From positions 1-59,292 of the forward strand of contig CABMDC010000021.1 of the NCBI GenBank assembly GCA_902384795.1: a DNA stretch of 59,292 nucleotides. Reading direction: 5' to 3'. The stretch comes from Candidatus Gugararchaeum adminiculabundum (GTDB lineage Archaea; Micrarchaeota; Micrarchaeia; Burarchaeales; Gugararchaeaceae). A program made the position numbers and the translations under genes. Within the stretch, counting starts at the first letter, position 1. The number at the start of each line of letters is the position of its first letter. This document shows positions 32,085 through 41,591 of this stretch, piece after piece. The notes beneath the pieces were generated by a model, which searched no databases, was not told the DNA's origin, and saw only the letters and a list, made by a program, of their open reading frames with translations.

Positions 32085-33770
32085 ATGGCTCCACCCATGC
32101 AACCTATGTCAAAGGTAAGTCCGAGGTTTACAAGCGATACCCCTACTATAGTCTGGCCCCAAATCGCAGCCGTGGTTTCGGGCAAAGGAAAAGTCAGCCC
32201 AGACAAGTTGAACGAATTCTGCGCCCGGCTCCACACAATGCTCAATCAGTATGGAGGGGTAGACTTCTTCACCTCCAAAGTTCTGGGTTATGTAGAATCC
32301 GGCCAATGCGTTGACAAAGAATATGCACTCGACGTAGTCAACCGTGTCATTGATATCAGCTTCAGGCAGCTCACCGCTCTTGCCAGTTCAAGGAATAATG
32401 TGGCGCCAGAGCGCTACAGCGAAGCCCTGTTTACCATTGGCAAAGAGGCCCTTCTCCAGCATCTCAAGCCAGTTCTTATTAAAAACGACACCAGCGCTCC
32501 CAGCACAATACAAAACTGGATTAAGAAAAAAACAGGCATCGTCCGCGCTGACGGAAAATTGTTTGACAATCTTTTCAACGCGTGCCTGGAGCACCGCCCT
32601 GACCTGGACCTGTGCGCGGAATACGCGCTCTACTATGCCAAAACAGTCAAGACAATAGCACAATCGGAAAGTGAAATCAAAGACGCAATGGATGCAGCCG
32701 GGCCAAAATTCCTTTTCCCTTCAAACGAGATCGTAATGGGCAGGATGTCCTCACACGAATGCGCCTATCTCATATCCCAGCTCGACCCTGGCGCTGCCAC
32801 CAACACTCCGGCGGAAAAAGCAGAGAGGCAATTCCTCGCGCCAGTCTTCCGCATGTTCCTGGAAAAAATCAAATCCAAGATAGAGGCAACCAAGCATGAA
32901 AATACAAGGCTTCTGAAGATGCGCCGCGCTATTCTGGAAGACCTTGCCAAGAACATTGTAGAAAGGACCGAAGGCAGGTACTTCAGCAAAACAGACGAAG
33001 CCACGATTGCGGCCTTTTCCAAAAGGATAGAATACAAGCAGAATCCCCTGTACGATGAAATAGTCGATTACCTGTCTGACCTGGGCCTGGGCTACAGGCC
33101 TTTATGCCAGGATCATAGCATTTATCTGAATCTAAAAGAGTTCGTTCTTCCTCTGGATGGGAATGAAATAACCGTGTCTATCCCCTATCTAAAAGGCAGA
33201 ACCGACCTGATTTTTACATTACTCATCAGCGCTCCGCCCCTGGCAAAAGGCCCGACACACGGATCCTTCAGGACTTTGGCAGGAGATGCAACCGGGCAAT
33301 TTTGGACCACAACTCCTGAAATCGGCTCTGATGGCAAAAAAATCGTCCCTGATCAAAAAATCGGAATAAGCGAACCAACCGTATTTACCGTTAAAGTCGA
33401 TGTTCTGGATCAGAATCGCCGCATAGTCAAATCCAATATAACTGAAACCATCATCGTTCTGCCCAGGGGCGAGACAGAACTGAGAATCCCGGACAGCAAG
33501 TTCATCCCGATTTTGCTGGAATTTGTGGCAGCAGGAAAAATAACCGCAGAATACGCTGCCAAGGCAATAGATGAATACGGGGACAGGATTGGCAAAAATA
33601 GTTCGGAATTCCATTCCATTGCAGGCGCTTTGGTAATGGGAGACCCGGATAACACCTATTATTCATTGGTCGGACCTTCCATCTGGGCAAACATGAAAAC
33701 CGAGAATATCCGCCTGCCGAACCTTGCGTCAGACTCCGGTAGCCCTGCCACCGAAACCATCCGCCGCTAA
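32085..33770 (+). CDS. Large hypothetical protein, unknown function
   Basis: A 561-residue soluble protein with no signal peptide, transmembrane helix or motif I recognise. The first 340 residues read as alpha-helical with many Lys/Glu (KLNEFCARLHTMLNQ and similar). A beta-rich part follows at about 345-470 (LNLKEFVLPLDGNEITV, FTVKVDVLDQNRRIV), then a short helical end. Codon use is like that of its neighbours. It has its own promoter and a T-rich terminator-like stretch after the stop. It is unrelated by eye to adjacent genes. Note that it is transcribed alone. Confidence 0.7.
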   Translation: MAPPMQPMSKVSPRFTSDTPTIVWPQIAAVVSGKGKVSPDKLNEFCARLHTMLNQYGGVDFFTSKVLGYVESGQCVDKEYALDVVNRVIDISFRQLTALASSRNNVAPERYSEALFTIGKEALLQHLKPVLIKNDTSAPSTIQNWIKKKTGIVRADGKLFDNLFNACLEHRPDLDLCAEYALYYAKTVKTIAQSESEIKDAMDAAGPKFLFPSNEIVMGRMSSHECAYLISQLDPGAATNTPAEKAERQFLAPVFRMFLEKIKSKIEATKHENTRLLKMRRAILEDLAKNIVERTEGRYFSKTDEATIAAFSKRIEYKQNPLYDEIVDYLSDLGLGYRPLCQDHSIYLNLKEFVLPLDGNEITVSIPYLKGRTDLIFTLLISAPPLAKGPTHGSFRTLAGDATGQFWTTTPEIGSDGKKIVPDQKIGISEPTVFTVKVDVLDQNRRIVKSNITETIIVLPRGETELRIPDSKFIPILLEFVAAGKITAEYAAKAIDEYGDRIGKNSSEFHSIAGALVMGDPDNTYYSLVGPSIWANMKTENIRLPNLASDSGSPATETIRR

Positions 33771-33800
33771 TTCAGTTTTTCAATTCTTTTTTCTTTCATT
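33771..33800 (+). terminator. T-rich transcription terminator-like run
   Basis: Just after the stop codon, two T-runs (CAGTTTTTCAATTC then TTTTTTC) are followed by further T-rich sequence, as in archaeal intrinsic termination. Confidence 0.4.
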
Positions 33801-33947
33801 CATTTTTCCATATACCTAATTTTTCCCAGTCTTTTCCCAGCTTCTTTTCCAGCCCAGTCTACTCTCCCGCCTTTCTCCCTAGTTAATTTAATATACTCCT
33901 AAGATGAAGCTTAATTTATACCGGAAGCAGCCCAGGAGGTGCGTCAG

Positions 33948-36356
33948 ATGAAGAATATTTTATGGTTTTCAGAGCTCTCAAAGGACAACATCCCAGAAGT
34001 AGGGGGAAAAGGCGCGAACCTGGGCGAAATGACGCAGGCCAAGTTTCCCATCCCCCCCGGTTTCGTAGTTACCGCCGGCGCCTATTACAAGTTCATCAAT
34101 TCCACCGGAGTAAGGGAGTTCATAGCAGAGCAGACCAGGGGCCTGAACATCGAGGATACCCGGCGCCTCAATGAAGTCGCAGAAGCGATTAAGGACAAAA
34201 TTCTCAATTCCCCCATGCCCAAGGACGTTCACGCTGACGTGGTGGAAAGTTACAACCGCCTATGCGGAGTGATATTTCCCAGCAACGAGGCTCAAAAGAA
34301 ATTCGTTGCAATCCGCTCATCGGCCACAGCAGAGGATTTGCCAGAAGCATCCTTTGCCGGGCAGCAGGAAACATACCTGAATGTTCGAGGCGGAGAAGAG
34401 GTTGCGCACGCAGTCCAGAAATGCTGGGCTTCGCTATTCGGCGCAAGAGCAATTTACTACAGGCAAGAACAGGGATTCGACCACCTCAAGGTAGGGCTCG
34501 CCGCAGTGGTTCAGGAAATGGTGCAGAGCGAACGCTCAGGAGTCATGTTCTCCGTGAATCCGGTCACGAAAAATTACGACCACATAGATATTGAAGCGGC
34601 CTATGGATTGGGCGAAGTGGTGGTTTCAGGTTCAGTGACCCCGGACACCTATATAGTTGACAAGAACACCATGGAAATAGTCAGCAAGACAATTTCAAAA
34701 CAGACCTGGATGACAACCAAAGTGAACAATGAAAACAAGAATATCGACATAAAACCGGATTTGCAGGAAAAGCAAAAGCTCACTGACCAAGAAATCATCG
34801 AGCTCGCAAAAGTCGGCTACAGGATTGAAAAGCATTACGGGAAACCACAAGATATGGAGTTCGCGTTTGCGCGGGGCAAGCTGTACATAGTGCAGAGCCG
34901 CCCGATCACAACCCTCAAGATGGCCTCATTCCAAAAATCAACTGAAAAATCCGAGAGCGCGGGCGCGGAACCCGAAAAAGGGAAACCGTCCTCGCAGGCA
35001 AAAATTCTGGTAAAGGGAGTTTCGGCTTCCCCTGGAGTCGCTTCAGGAAAAGTGCGCTTCATCCCAACGCCCAAGGACATCGAGAAAATGGGCACAGGCG
35101 AAATCCTCGTGACAACGATGACAACGCCTGATTTCGTTCCGGCAATGAAAAAGGCATGCGCCATAGTGACCGATGAGGGCGGCGCAACGGCCCATGCGGC
35201 AATCGTTTCCCGCGAGCTCGGAATCCCGTGCATAGTGGGTACGCGCGATGCCACCAAGAAATTGAAAGAAGGAATGACCATCACTGTCGATGCCTCGCGC
35301 GGAGTTGTTTACGAGGGGATAATCGACCTGGGGCAATCTGCCAAAAAGGAGCAGGCCCCGGTTTCACTGGGCTCATCCATCAGCGAATACGAAATCACCG
35401 GCACAAAAATTTACGTGAACCTGGCAGAGGTCGAGCAGGCGCAGAGGGTTTCCCGGCTGCCGGTTGACGGGGTCGGATTGCTCAGGGCGGAATTCATGGT
35501 CGCGGCAATCGGCGAGCACCCGAGGAAAATGATTGAAGAGGGAAGGCAGCAGGAATACGTGGACAAGCTGGCGGAAGGCCTGCGCGAATTCGCGTCCGCA
35601 TTCTTCCCGCGCCCGATAATCTATCGGGCAACGGATTTCAAGAGCAACGAATATCGCAACCTCAAGGGCGGGGAAAAGTACGAGCCCCAGGAATCCAACC
35701 CAATGATGGGATTCAGGGGATGCGGCAGGTATATCACACACTCCGATTCCTTCAAGCTGGAACTGATGGCAATCAAGAAAGTGCGCGAGGATTTCGGGCT
35801 GAAGAATCTACACCTGATGATTCCATTCGTGCGCAGGATCGGCGAGCTGCGCGGAGTTAAGGACATCCTGCGCGAGGTCGGCATTTACCGCACCAGGGAT
35901 TTCAAATTATTCATAATGGTTGAAGTTCCGAGCACAGTAATTTTGATTGACAAATTCTGCGAAGAGGGAATCGACGGAGTTTCGATTGGAAGCAATGACC
36001 TCACCCAGCTCACGCTGGGAATCGACCGGGACAATGCCGGGCTGGCAGTGGGATTTGACGAGAGAAACGAAGCCATACTGCGCTGCATCAAGCATGTGAT
36101 CAAGACATGCAATGCGCACGGAGTGACAACCAGCATCTGCGGCCAGGCGCCATCGGTCTACCCTGAATTCGCAGAAAAGCTGGTCGAATTCGGCATCAAC
36201 TCAATTTCCGTAAACCCGGACGTAATCCTCCAAACAAGGAGAATAGTCGCCTCTGCTGAAAAGAAAGTAATGCTGAAGAGGCTGGCAAAGCTCGCTGGCG
36301 AGGACAAGGAAGCCGATTGGGGAACAGAGCCCAGGATGCCGGGCATAGAAGTGTAG
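33948..36356 (+). CDS. ppsA: Phosphoenolpyruvate synthase
   Basis: About 802 residues with the three expected domains. The N-terminal ATP-grasp part begins VGGKGANLGEM and includes FAVRSSATAEDLPEASFAGQ-like sequence. The mobile phosphohistidine domain has GGATAHAAIVSRELG with catalytic His416. The C-terminal PEP/pyruvate TIM barrel includes VDGVGLLRAEFM and MVEVPS, ending with SICGQ. It converts pyruvate, ATP and water to PEP, AMP and Pi for gluconeogenesis (or the reverse in some archaea). The real start is ATG 33948; AGGAGGTG at 33934-33941 is the ribosome-binding site and overlaps an in-frame GTG at 33939. It is transcribed alone. Confidence 0.97.
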   Translation: MKNILWFSELSKDNIPEVGGKGANLGEMTQAKFPIPPGFVVTAGAYYKFINSTGVREFIAEQTRGLNIEDTRRLNEVAEAIKDKILNSPMPKDVHADVVESYNRLCGVIFPSNEAQKKFVAIRSSATAEDLPEASFAGQQETYLNVRGGEEVAHAVQKCWASLFGARAIYYRQEQGFDHLKVGLAAVVQEMVQSERSGVMFSVNPVTKNYDHIDIEAAYGLGEVVVSGSVTPDTYIVDKNTMEIVSKTISKQTWMTTKVNNENKNIDIKPDLQEKQKLTDQEIIELAKVGYRIEKHYGKPQDMEFAFARGKLYIVQSRPITTLKMASFQKSTEKSESAGAEPEKGKPSSQAKILVKGVSASPGVASGKVRFIPTPKDIEKMGTGEILVTTMTTPDFVPAMKKACAIVTDEGGATAHAAIVSRELGIPCIVGTRDATKKLKEGMTITVDASRGVVYEGIIDLGQSAKKEQAPVSLGSSISEYEITGTKIYVNLAEVEQAQRVSRLPVDGVGLLRAEFMVAAIGEHPRKMIEEGRQQEYVDKLAEGLREFASAFFPRPIIYRATDFKSNEYRNLKGGEKYEPQESNPMMGFRGCGRYITHSDSFKLELMAIKKVREDFGLKNLHLMIPFVRRIGELRGVKDILREVGIYRTRDFKLFIMVEVPSTVILIDKFCEEGIDGVSIGSNDLTQLTLGIDRDNAGLAVGFDERNEAILRCIKHVIKTCNAHGVTTSICGQAPSVYPEFAEKLVEFGINSISVNPDVILQTRRIVASAEKKVMLKRLAKLAGEDKEADWGTEPRMPGIEV

Positions 36357-36379
36357 CAGCTAGGGTATCTCCCAATAAC

Positions 36380-37630
36380 TTATGCGGCAGCCTCTTTTTT
36401 TGGTGTTATCCTCCCCAGCCTATTCTGCTTCCCCTCCTGCGGAAGAACGACATACCCCTCGGGCAAATCCAGTTCCCTTGGCTTTCCGAAAACTTCATTC
36501 ATCGTTTTTATGAACAATTCGATAAATTGAACATCCGCCACTTCACCGTTCTTTGGCATGCGTTCCAGGAGCTTATCCAGGACCTCACGAAGCTTGCCTG
36601 CGACAGGCGAATCTTTGGAGAAGCCAAGCTGATTTTCTATCTGCGCGTTAAGATTCAGGATTATTTCATCCCGAGATTTCGAATCCTGCCTGCCTTTGAG
36701 AAATTCTTTGATCTGCTGCGCGAAGTCATTCAGATTATAATTAGTATAAAAATTCCGGTCTTCCCGCTTTTCAACAGTGTGTAGTTTTGGCTTTGCTCCG
36801 TCCTCCCCATAATCGGCGCGAATCCAAGACATAACTGCTAGGGCGAACGGCGTATTGCCGTCCCCCATCATTCCCTCGCGCATCCCTGCCGCTTCCTCAC
36901 CCTCGAGCCTATTAAGGATTTTCCACGAGGTGTAAAAATCACGCGCTCCCAGTTTCCAGACAACATCCGCAAGATTTGGCGTACCCCTTTCCCGCTCACT
37001 TTCAGGAACTTTGCCGAATTTTTTGCCCTTTATCTTCATGGGCAGGAGAAAAACAGATGTCAGCGCAGGATCCATTTCGTGCAAATCATACAGTTTTTTG
37101 CTCTCGGAAAGCGCATGCGTGCCTTCGTGCACCCCCATGTTCACTCCATGCAGAAGGTAATCCGTTGGTTCCAGATTGGTGTATAGGTATGCGAGTGGTG
37201 TCACTGCCACCCATTGATGCTTGTAAAAGCCCTGACCGCGCTCGGTTATCTGCTTTGGCACGATGTCCTCTCCTGGTGCGTACTTGTCCGCCACATACCT
37301 TACTCCGAGCCAGGCGCCAAAGAGTGTCATAAACCGATTCTCCGGTTTTTCCCCAGGAGGATTCACGATTTGGCAGAGCGCAACATTCCCCTCCCCCAGG
37401 TCCTTTACAAATGCAGGCAAAAGCTGGCTTTCGTTTTGCTTCACCCACGCAAGAAACGGCAAAAGGCGCTTCTCTATCTCCGGATTAGCGGAATCCTTGC
37501 CATAGTACTCTCTAAATTTTTTTTCAAGACAGGCATAAACTCCAGCGCGTTTGATTTCTTTGACAAAGCCTAATTCCATTGAGCTCTGTTTAGGCGAAGC
37601 CTGCCCTATCATCCCTTCATTTGATGCCAT
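36380..37630 (-). CDS. Putative HExxH metallopeptidase-like protein, unknown family
   Basis: A 416-residue soluble protein without a family I recognise. The segment GVNMGVHEGTHALSES contains HEGTH (H168, E169, H172), the zinc-binding HExxH of gluzincin and related peptidases. A second acidic stretch YDLHEMD follows about ten residues later and could supply the third ligand. Before it lies an aromatic helix (PLAYLYTNLEPTDYLLHG). The remainder is helical. The assignment rests on this motif only and chance is possible, as HExxH is short. It converges with ppsA and is divergent from dph2. Confidence 0.6.
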   Translation of the reverse strand: MASNEGMIGQASPKQSSMELGFVKEIKRAGVYACLEKKFREYYGKDSANPEIEKRLLPFLAWVKQNESQLLPAFVKDLGEGNVALCQIVNPPGEKPENRFMTLFGAWLGVRYVADKYAPGEDIVPKQITERGQGFYKHQWVAVTPLAYLYTNLEPTDYLLHGVNMGVHEGTHALSESKKLYDLHEMDPALTSVFLLPMKIKGKKFGKVPESERERGTPNLADVVWKLGARDFYTSWKILNRLEGEEAAGMREGMMGDGNTPFALAVMSWIRADYGEDGAKPKLHTVEKREDRNFYTNYNLNDFAQQIKEFLKGRQDSKSRDEIILNLNAQIENQLGFSKDSPVAGKLREVLDKLLERMPKNGEVADVQFIELFIKTMNEVFGKPRELDLPEGYVVLPQEGKQNRLGRITPKKEAAA

Positions 37631-37735
37631 GGAGTTTATTTATGGCAAAAGAGGTACATAAATCTATTCGATAACGCCACTGCAATGGCCTCTAGCCTAT
37701 CACAATTTTAACCCTTAATCCCCCTAATTTAACCC

Positions 37736-38635
37736 ATGCGCATCCTTCTTCAGTTCCCGGAAGGGCTTAAGCAAATCGCCCTAGGCGAAGCCAAAAAGCT
37801 CGAAAAGCAGGGCCACGATGTTTTCATCTCAGGTTCTCCCTGCTACGGCGCCTGCGACCTGGCGCTGGACGAGGCAAGATGGATCAAAGCGGACAAAATA
37901 ATACACTTCGGCCACAGCAAATTCGCTGAATTCGAAACCTGGGGGATCAAGGTGGAATACAATCATTACCCGGTAACCGCCAAATTGGATTCCATAAAAA
38001 AAGCACTGAAAAGCGAGCTAAAGGATTACAAAAAAATCGGCCTCGCCACAACTGTGCAGCATCTGCACCAATTAAAGGAAATCAAGAAAATTCTCGAGGC
38101 TGCAGGAAAACAAGTTTTCGTCGGAAAAGGCGGCCATCTCCAGGAAGAGGGGCAGGTGCTCGGCTGCGATGCAGGCGCAATAAAATCCATTGATTCAAAG
38201 GTTGACGCCATCCTATATTTCGGTGCAGGTCTATTCCACCCACTTGGAATGGACACGGCAAAGCCTCTCCTCCAGGTCAACCCCTACTCGGGGAAAATCA
38301 CCTGGCTTACGGCTGAAATTGAAAAGGAGCTAAGGCGCAGAAAAGGCGCTCTCCTGAAAGCCAGCGAAGCAAACAGCTTTGCCATCCTGGTTTCCACCAA
38401 ACCGGGCCAGTTCAATATCGTAGCAGCCGAATCATGCAAGAAAAAACTGGAAGCAAAAAACAGGAGCGCGGCAATCATTGTCTGCAACGAGCTCTCATCC
38501 CTTTCTCTTCAGAATTTCCTGAAATTCGACGCCTATATCAGCACCGCCTGCCCGCGCTTGCAGGATGATTCAGAGCTATTCCAAAAGCCGGTTATAAACT
38601 GGACCGAGCTAGGTAAATTATTGGAACTTCTTTAG
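37736..38635 (+). CDS. dph2: 2-(3-amino-3-carboxypropyl)histidine synthase (diphthamide synthesis Dph2)
   Basis: A 299-residue radical enzyme that uses a [4Fe-4S] cluster and SAM to transfer 3-amino-3-carboxypropyl to the target histidine of elongation factor 2. Cysteines are in three expected places: SPCYGACDLA near the N-terminus (C36 or C40), LGCDAG (about 144) and TACPRL (about 275). Start 37736 is about 26 nt after a TTTTAACC-type box, so the mRNA is probably leaderless. The next enzyme of the pathway, dphB, is at 30242. Confidence 0.94.
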   Translation: MRILLQFPEGLKQIALGEAKKLEKQGHDVFISGSPCYGACDLALDEARWIKADKIIHFGHSKFAEFETWGIKVEYNHYPVTAKLDSIKKALKSELKDYKKIGLATTVQHLHQLKEIKKILEAAGKQVFVGKGGHLQEEGQVLGCDAGAIKSIDSKVDAILYFGAGLFHPLGMDTAKPLLQVNPYSGKITWLTAEIEKELRRRKGALLKASEANSFAILVSTKPGQFNIVAAESCKKKLEAKNRSAAIIVCNELSSLSLQNFLKFDAYISTACPRLQDDSELFQKPVINWTELGKLLELL

Positions 38636-38646
38636 ACCGATTCTCT

Positions 38647-39114
38647 TCAGCGGACGAACTGTATTTCAATATGCCCTTTGACATCAAAAGCCTTGGGCAA
38701 ATCCAGGCTCGATCTCAGGTACCATCTGACCGGATAAACCTTTGGACCCATATGTCCCAAAATAGAGCCAAGAATCCCCCCGGGTTTCGCAGATGGCTGC
38801 GGCAGCCATTGTTCAATCGCACTGGCAGGCGGTGCGAGTTCAAATTCATATTCCGAAGTCGTATACATTCCGGATCCTTTAACCACTTTCTTTAATTCAT
38901 AAACAGTTTCAGTTTCCTTGCTGCTGGACCTGTGCCCTCTAGTCGTAGTTGTGTGGGTCTGGACCTGCTCGCCCACCAGCGCAATTCTCAGTTCCCTTGC
39001 ATTTTTCTGGGAATTTAATTTCAGCAGGAGTTTTCCTTTAATCGGCTCGCCAGGCGCATAGGTGGTTTTAGGCAGTTCAATTTTGACGTTCCCTTCAAAC
39101 AGTCCAAGCACCAT
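38647..39114 (-). CDS. Arrestin-fold domain protein
   Basis: A 155-residue protein reading KIELPKTTYAPGEPIKGKLLLKL at the start (in two strands), then RELRIALVGEQVQT and a long variable loop with several Ser/Thr, ending KAFDVKGHIEIQFVR. This is the beta-sandwich of arrestin N-terminal/Spo0M-like domains. It is one domain rather than the usual two. Function in archaea is unknown. It lies downstream of pyrH on the same strand, with a gap of about 50 nt, and converges with dph2. Confidence 0.75.
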   Translation of the reverse strand: MVLGLFEGNVKIELPKTTYAPGEPIKGKLLLKLNSQKNARELRIALVGEQVQTHTTTTRGHRSSSKETETVYELKKVVKGSGMYTTSEYEFELAPPASAIEQWLPQPSAKPGGILGSILGHMGPKVYPVRWYLRSSLDLPKAFDVKGHIEIQFVR

Positions 39115-39163
39115 GCAAATCAGCCTCCCGCGTTCTTCGTTCTTTCATCCCTGCTCTTCGCTC

Positions 39164-39850
39164 CTATTTCACGATAGTTCCCGAATGCTTCTCCCCGTTA
39201 ATCGCCTTTTCCACATCCTTCAAATTTTTTCCATTCACAAAATGGGTTTCAATCTTGCTCCTGGCAATCAGCTTGCAGGCCATGACATCGAATACAAAGT
39301 TGGTGCCCGCTTTCCTCTGGTCGCTTCGGTTCGCAAGCTCAACCAGCTGGTCAAAGCTCATGGCATCATATTTTTTCGCCTTGGGGTTCTCCTTTGGATT
39401 GGAGTCATAAATCCCGTCAACATTCGAGAGATTAATCACTCTCTTGGCCCTCAATTTTTCAGCCAGCAAAACCGCATCAGTGTCAGTTGTAATCCCCGGA
39501 ATAGTGCCGCCCATTACTATGAATTTGACTTTCTCATTGCACGCAACCTCGCCTGCTTTTTCAAAATCATTCATCACCGTGGGGTATGCCTCTTTCCCGA
39601 GTGCGGCAATCAAAAGGCGGGCATTCTGCTTGGTTGAGATCACTGCCGTCTCATCCGCCTCAAACTCATTCCCCTTCAGGTCCCTGACGGCTTTGGCGTA
39701 ATGCCTTGCCACTTTCCCGCCCCCACAAACCAGCCCGAACCTATAGGGCATCTTCTTGAGCAGCGAGGCGATTTTCTCCAGAAAATCCGTGTCAGGCTCG
39801 CCTGGGTTGATGAGGGAGCCCCCTATGGATAATACTACGAACTCTACCAT
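39164..39850 (-). CDS. pyrH: UMP kinase, archaeal type
   Basis: A 228-residue amino-acid-kinase-fold enzyme converting UMP to UDP with ATP. VVLSIGGSLINP at the N-terminus, the nucleotide loop LVCGGGKVARHY, the middle VMGGTIPGITTDTDA and late NLSNVDGIYDSNPKENPKAKK agree with archaeal PyrH, which is shorter than bacterial versions and not UTP-regulated in the same manner. It is divergent from the translin gene, sharing a 40-nt promoter region. Confidence 0.94.
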   Translation of the reverse strand: MVEFVVLSIGGSLINPGEPDTDFLEKIASLLKKMPYRFGLVCGGGKVARHYAKAVRDLKGNEFEADETAVISTKQNARLLIAALGKEAYPTVMNDFEKAGEVACNEKVKFIVMGGTIPGITTDTDAVLLAEKLRAKRVINLSNVDGIYDSNPKENPKAKKYDAMSFDQLVELANRSDQRKAGTNFVFDVMACKLIARSKIETHFVNGKNLKDVEKAINGEKHSGTIVK

Positions 39851-39859
39851 AACCCTACT

Positions 39860-39867
39860 CTTTAAAT
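39860..39867 (+). promoter_or_regulatory. TATA box for the translin-family gene
   Basis: CTTTAAAT is centred 27 nt before ATG 39891. It overlaps the divergent pyrH start region. Confidence 0.5.
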
Positions 39868-39890
39868 CATTTCTTTATAAAACATTTCAT

Positions 39891-40460
39891 ATGGGAGGGA
39901 ACAAGCTAGCCAAGGCAGTTGACGAGCTGATCGAGGAGCTCAGGGAACGCGAGGGCGAGCAGGACAAGATGCTCCCAAAAACAAGGGAAATCGTGCGCGA
40001 GTGCAGCCTGGCAATCAGGGCAATCCACTCGGCTGAAATTTCCAAGTCCAAGGAGCACCTGAAAAAAGCAGACTCGCTTCTCGCGGAATGCAGGAAAACC
40101 AAGAACTTCGAATACCTGCTGGAACAGCCGCTCCAGGAAATCTGCGAAGCCAAAACCCTGCTCGCAATCGTCGAGAGAAAGGAGCTCCCAACATTCAAGG
40201 ATTTGAACATGAATTTCAATGTTTACCTGCTCGGCCTGTGCGACCTCATCGGCGAATTGAGGAGGCACATGCTCGAGAATCTCAGGAAAGAGAAGAAGGA
40301 AGAGGCGGAGTATTTTTTCGCCAAGATGAACGAAATCTACGACGCCCTGCTTCCCATAAGGTTCTCGAACTCGCTTTTGCCAGGCTTTAGGAAAAAGCAG
40401 GATGTGGCAAGGATGCAGGTTGAGCAGGCAAGAAGCGAAATAACGCGCTCAAGGCATTAA
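39891..40460 (+). CDS. Translin family protein
   Basis: A 189-residue, all-helical protein: LAKAVDELIEELRERE, then VRECSLAIRAIHSAE, a central YLLGLCDLIGELRRHMLENL and an C-terminal EIYDALLPIRFSNSLLPGFRKKQDVARMQVE. This final block (PxxFSNxxLPGxRKKxDVAR) is the translin/TRAX signature. Eukaryotic relatives form octamers that bind RNA and have nuclease activity in TRAX. The archaeal function is probably RNA processing. The start is ATG 39891; the longer frame overlaps pyrH and is rejected. A short gap leads to the aminotransferase gene. Confidence 0.92.
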   Translation: MGGNKLAKAVDELIEELREREGEQDKMLPKTREIVRECSLAIRAIHSAEISKSKEHLKKADSLLAECRKTKNFEYLLEQPLQEICEAKTLLAIVERKELPTFKDLNMNFNVYLLGLCDLIGELRRHMLENLRKEKKEEAEYFFAKMNEIYDALLPIRFSNSLLPGFRKKQDVARMQVEQARSEITRSRH

Positions 40461-40489
40461 CACCGACAGCAAGAAAGGAGGAGATATGA

Positions 40490-41557
40490 ATGGTATTATT
40501 GACACCAGGACCGGTTTACCTGTCCGACGAAATACGAGTGGCGCAGGCCAATGAAATGATTTCCCACAGGTGCAAGGAATTTGACGAGCTCCACATGTGG
40601 ATAATCAACAATCTAAAAAAGAATTTCAATGCAGAAGAGGCTTACGTAATCACCGGCTCAGGCTCATTGGGAGTTGAAACAATCATCTGCAATGCAGTGA
40701 ACAAGCAGGAAACAATGCTCTGCCTGACAAACGGCGATTTCGGCGACAGGTTTGCGAAAGTTGCAGGCATCTACGCAGGCAAAGTAATCACCGAAACTCT
40801 CCCGTGGAACCAGGGCTGGAATCTGGAAAGGGCAAAGCCAAAGATAGACGCAGCCCATGCGGCAGGCGCCAAGGTATTCGGCATGGTTTACAACGAGACT
40901 TCCACCGGAGTGACAAACAAGGCCGGTGAAATCTGCAAGTACGCAAAAAGCAAGGGAATGCTCACAGTGATTGATGCGGTTTCAGCCTGGGCTGGTATTG
41001 AATTGGACATGAAGGCAATGGCAATCGATTTCACCACCACGGGTTCGCAAAAGGCAATCGCAGCGCCCCCAGGGCTGGCGATGATCGGAGTAAGCGCGGA
41101 CGGAGTGAAAAAATACTCTTCGCAAATTCCTCCTACCTATTACAACAACATGAACACCATGAAAAAATTCATGGAAAAGAAACAGACCCCCTACACACCC
41201 GCAGTCTCGCTATTCTTCGGGCTAAAGGCAGCGCTCGAGCGCATGGAGCGCGACGGAGGCTATTCCGCAAATGTGAAGCGCCACGCAGAGGCGGCGCAAT
41301 ACGCCAGGGAACAGGCGCAAAAGCTCGGGCTCAAACTATTCGCAGAAGACGGGTTCAGGTCCAATACAGTTCTGGCAATTGAAACCGACAAGTACGACCT
41401 CATCTTCAAAACCCTGAGGGACAAGTACAATATCCACATCGGGGGAGGGCAAGGGCAATTGAAAGGCAAAGTGATTCGCCCCTGCCACATTGGCAATTTC
41501 AAGAAGCAGGACCTGGACCTGCTGTTCGCAGCGCTCAGGGAAATCCTGCAGCAGTAA
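40490..41557 (+). CDS. Class V aminotransferase (serine-pyruvate/alanine-glyoxylate type)
   Basis: A 355-residue PLP enzyme. LTPGPVYLSDEI opens the protein, TGSGSLGVE binds the cofactor phosphate, D162 in VIDAVSA contacts the pyridine nitrogen and K188 in TGSQKAIAAPPG forms the Schiff base. Members swap amino groups among serine, alanine, glyoxylate or, in methanogens, phosphohydroxypyruvate. Its place before a SerA-like dehydrogenase and seryl-tRNA synthetase suggests a phosphoserine aminotransferase role, though substrate is inferred. A GGAGGAGAT site lies just upstream of the ATG. Confidence 0.93.
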   Translation: MVLLTPGPVYLSDEIRVAQANEMISHRCKEFDELHMWIINNLKKNFNAEEAYVITGSGSLGVETIICNAVNKQETMLCLTNGDFGDRFAKVAGIYAGKVITETLPWNQGWNLERAKPKIDAAHAAGAKVFGMVYNETSTGVTNKAGEICKYAKSKGMLTVIDAVSAWAGIELDMKAMAIDFTTTGSQKAIAAPPGLAMIGVSADGVKKYSSQIPPTYYNNMNTMKKFMEKKQTPYTPAVSLFFGLKAALERMERDGGYSANVKRHAEAAQYAREQAQKLGLKLFAEDGFRSNTVLAIETDKYDLIFKTLRDKYNIHIGGGQGQLKGKVIRPCHIGNFKKQDLDLLFAALREILQQ

Positions 41558-41591
41558 AGCAAATTGAATATTCAAAAATGAGGTGTTATGT

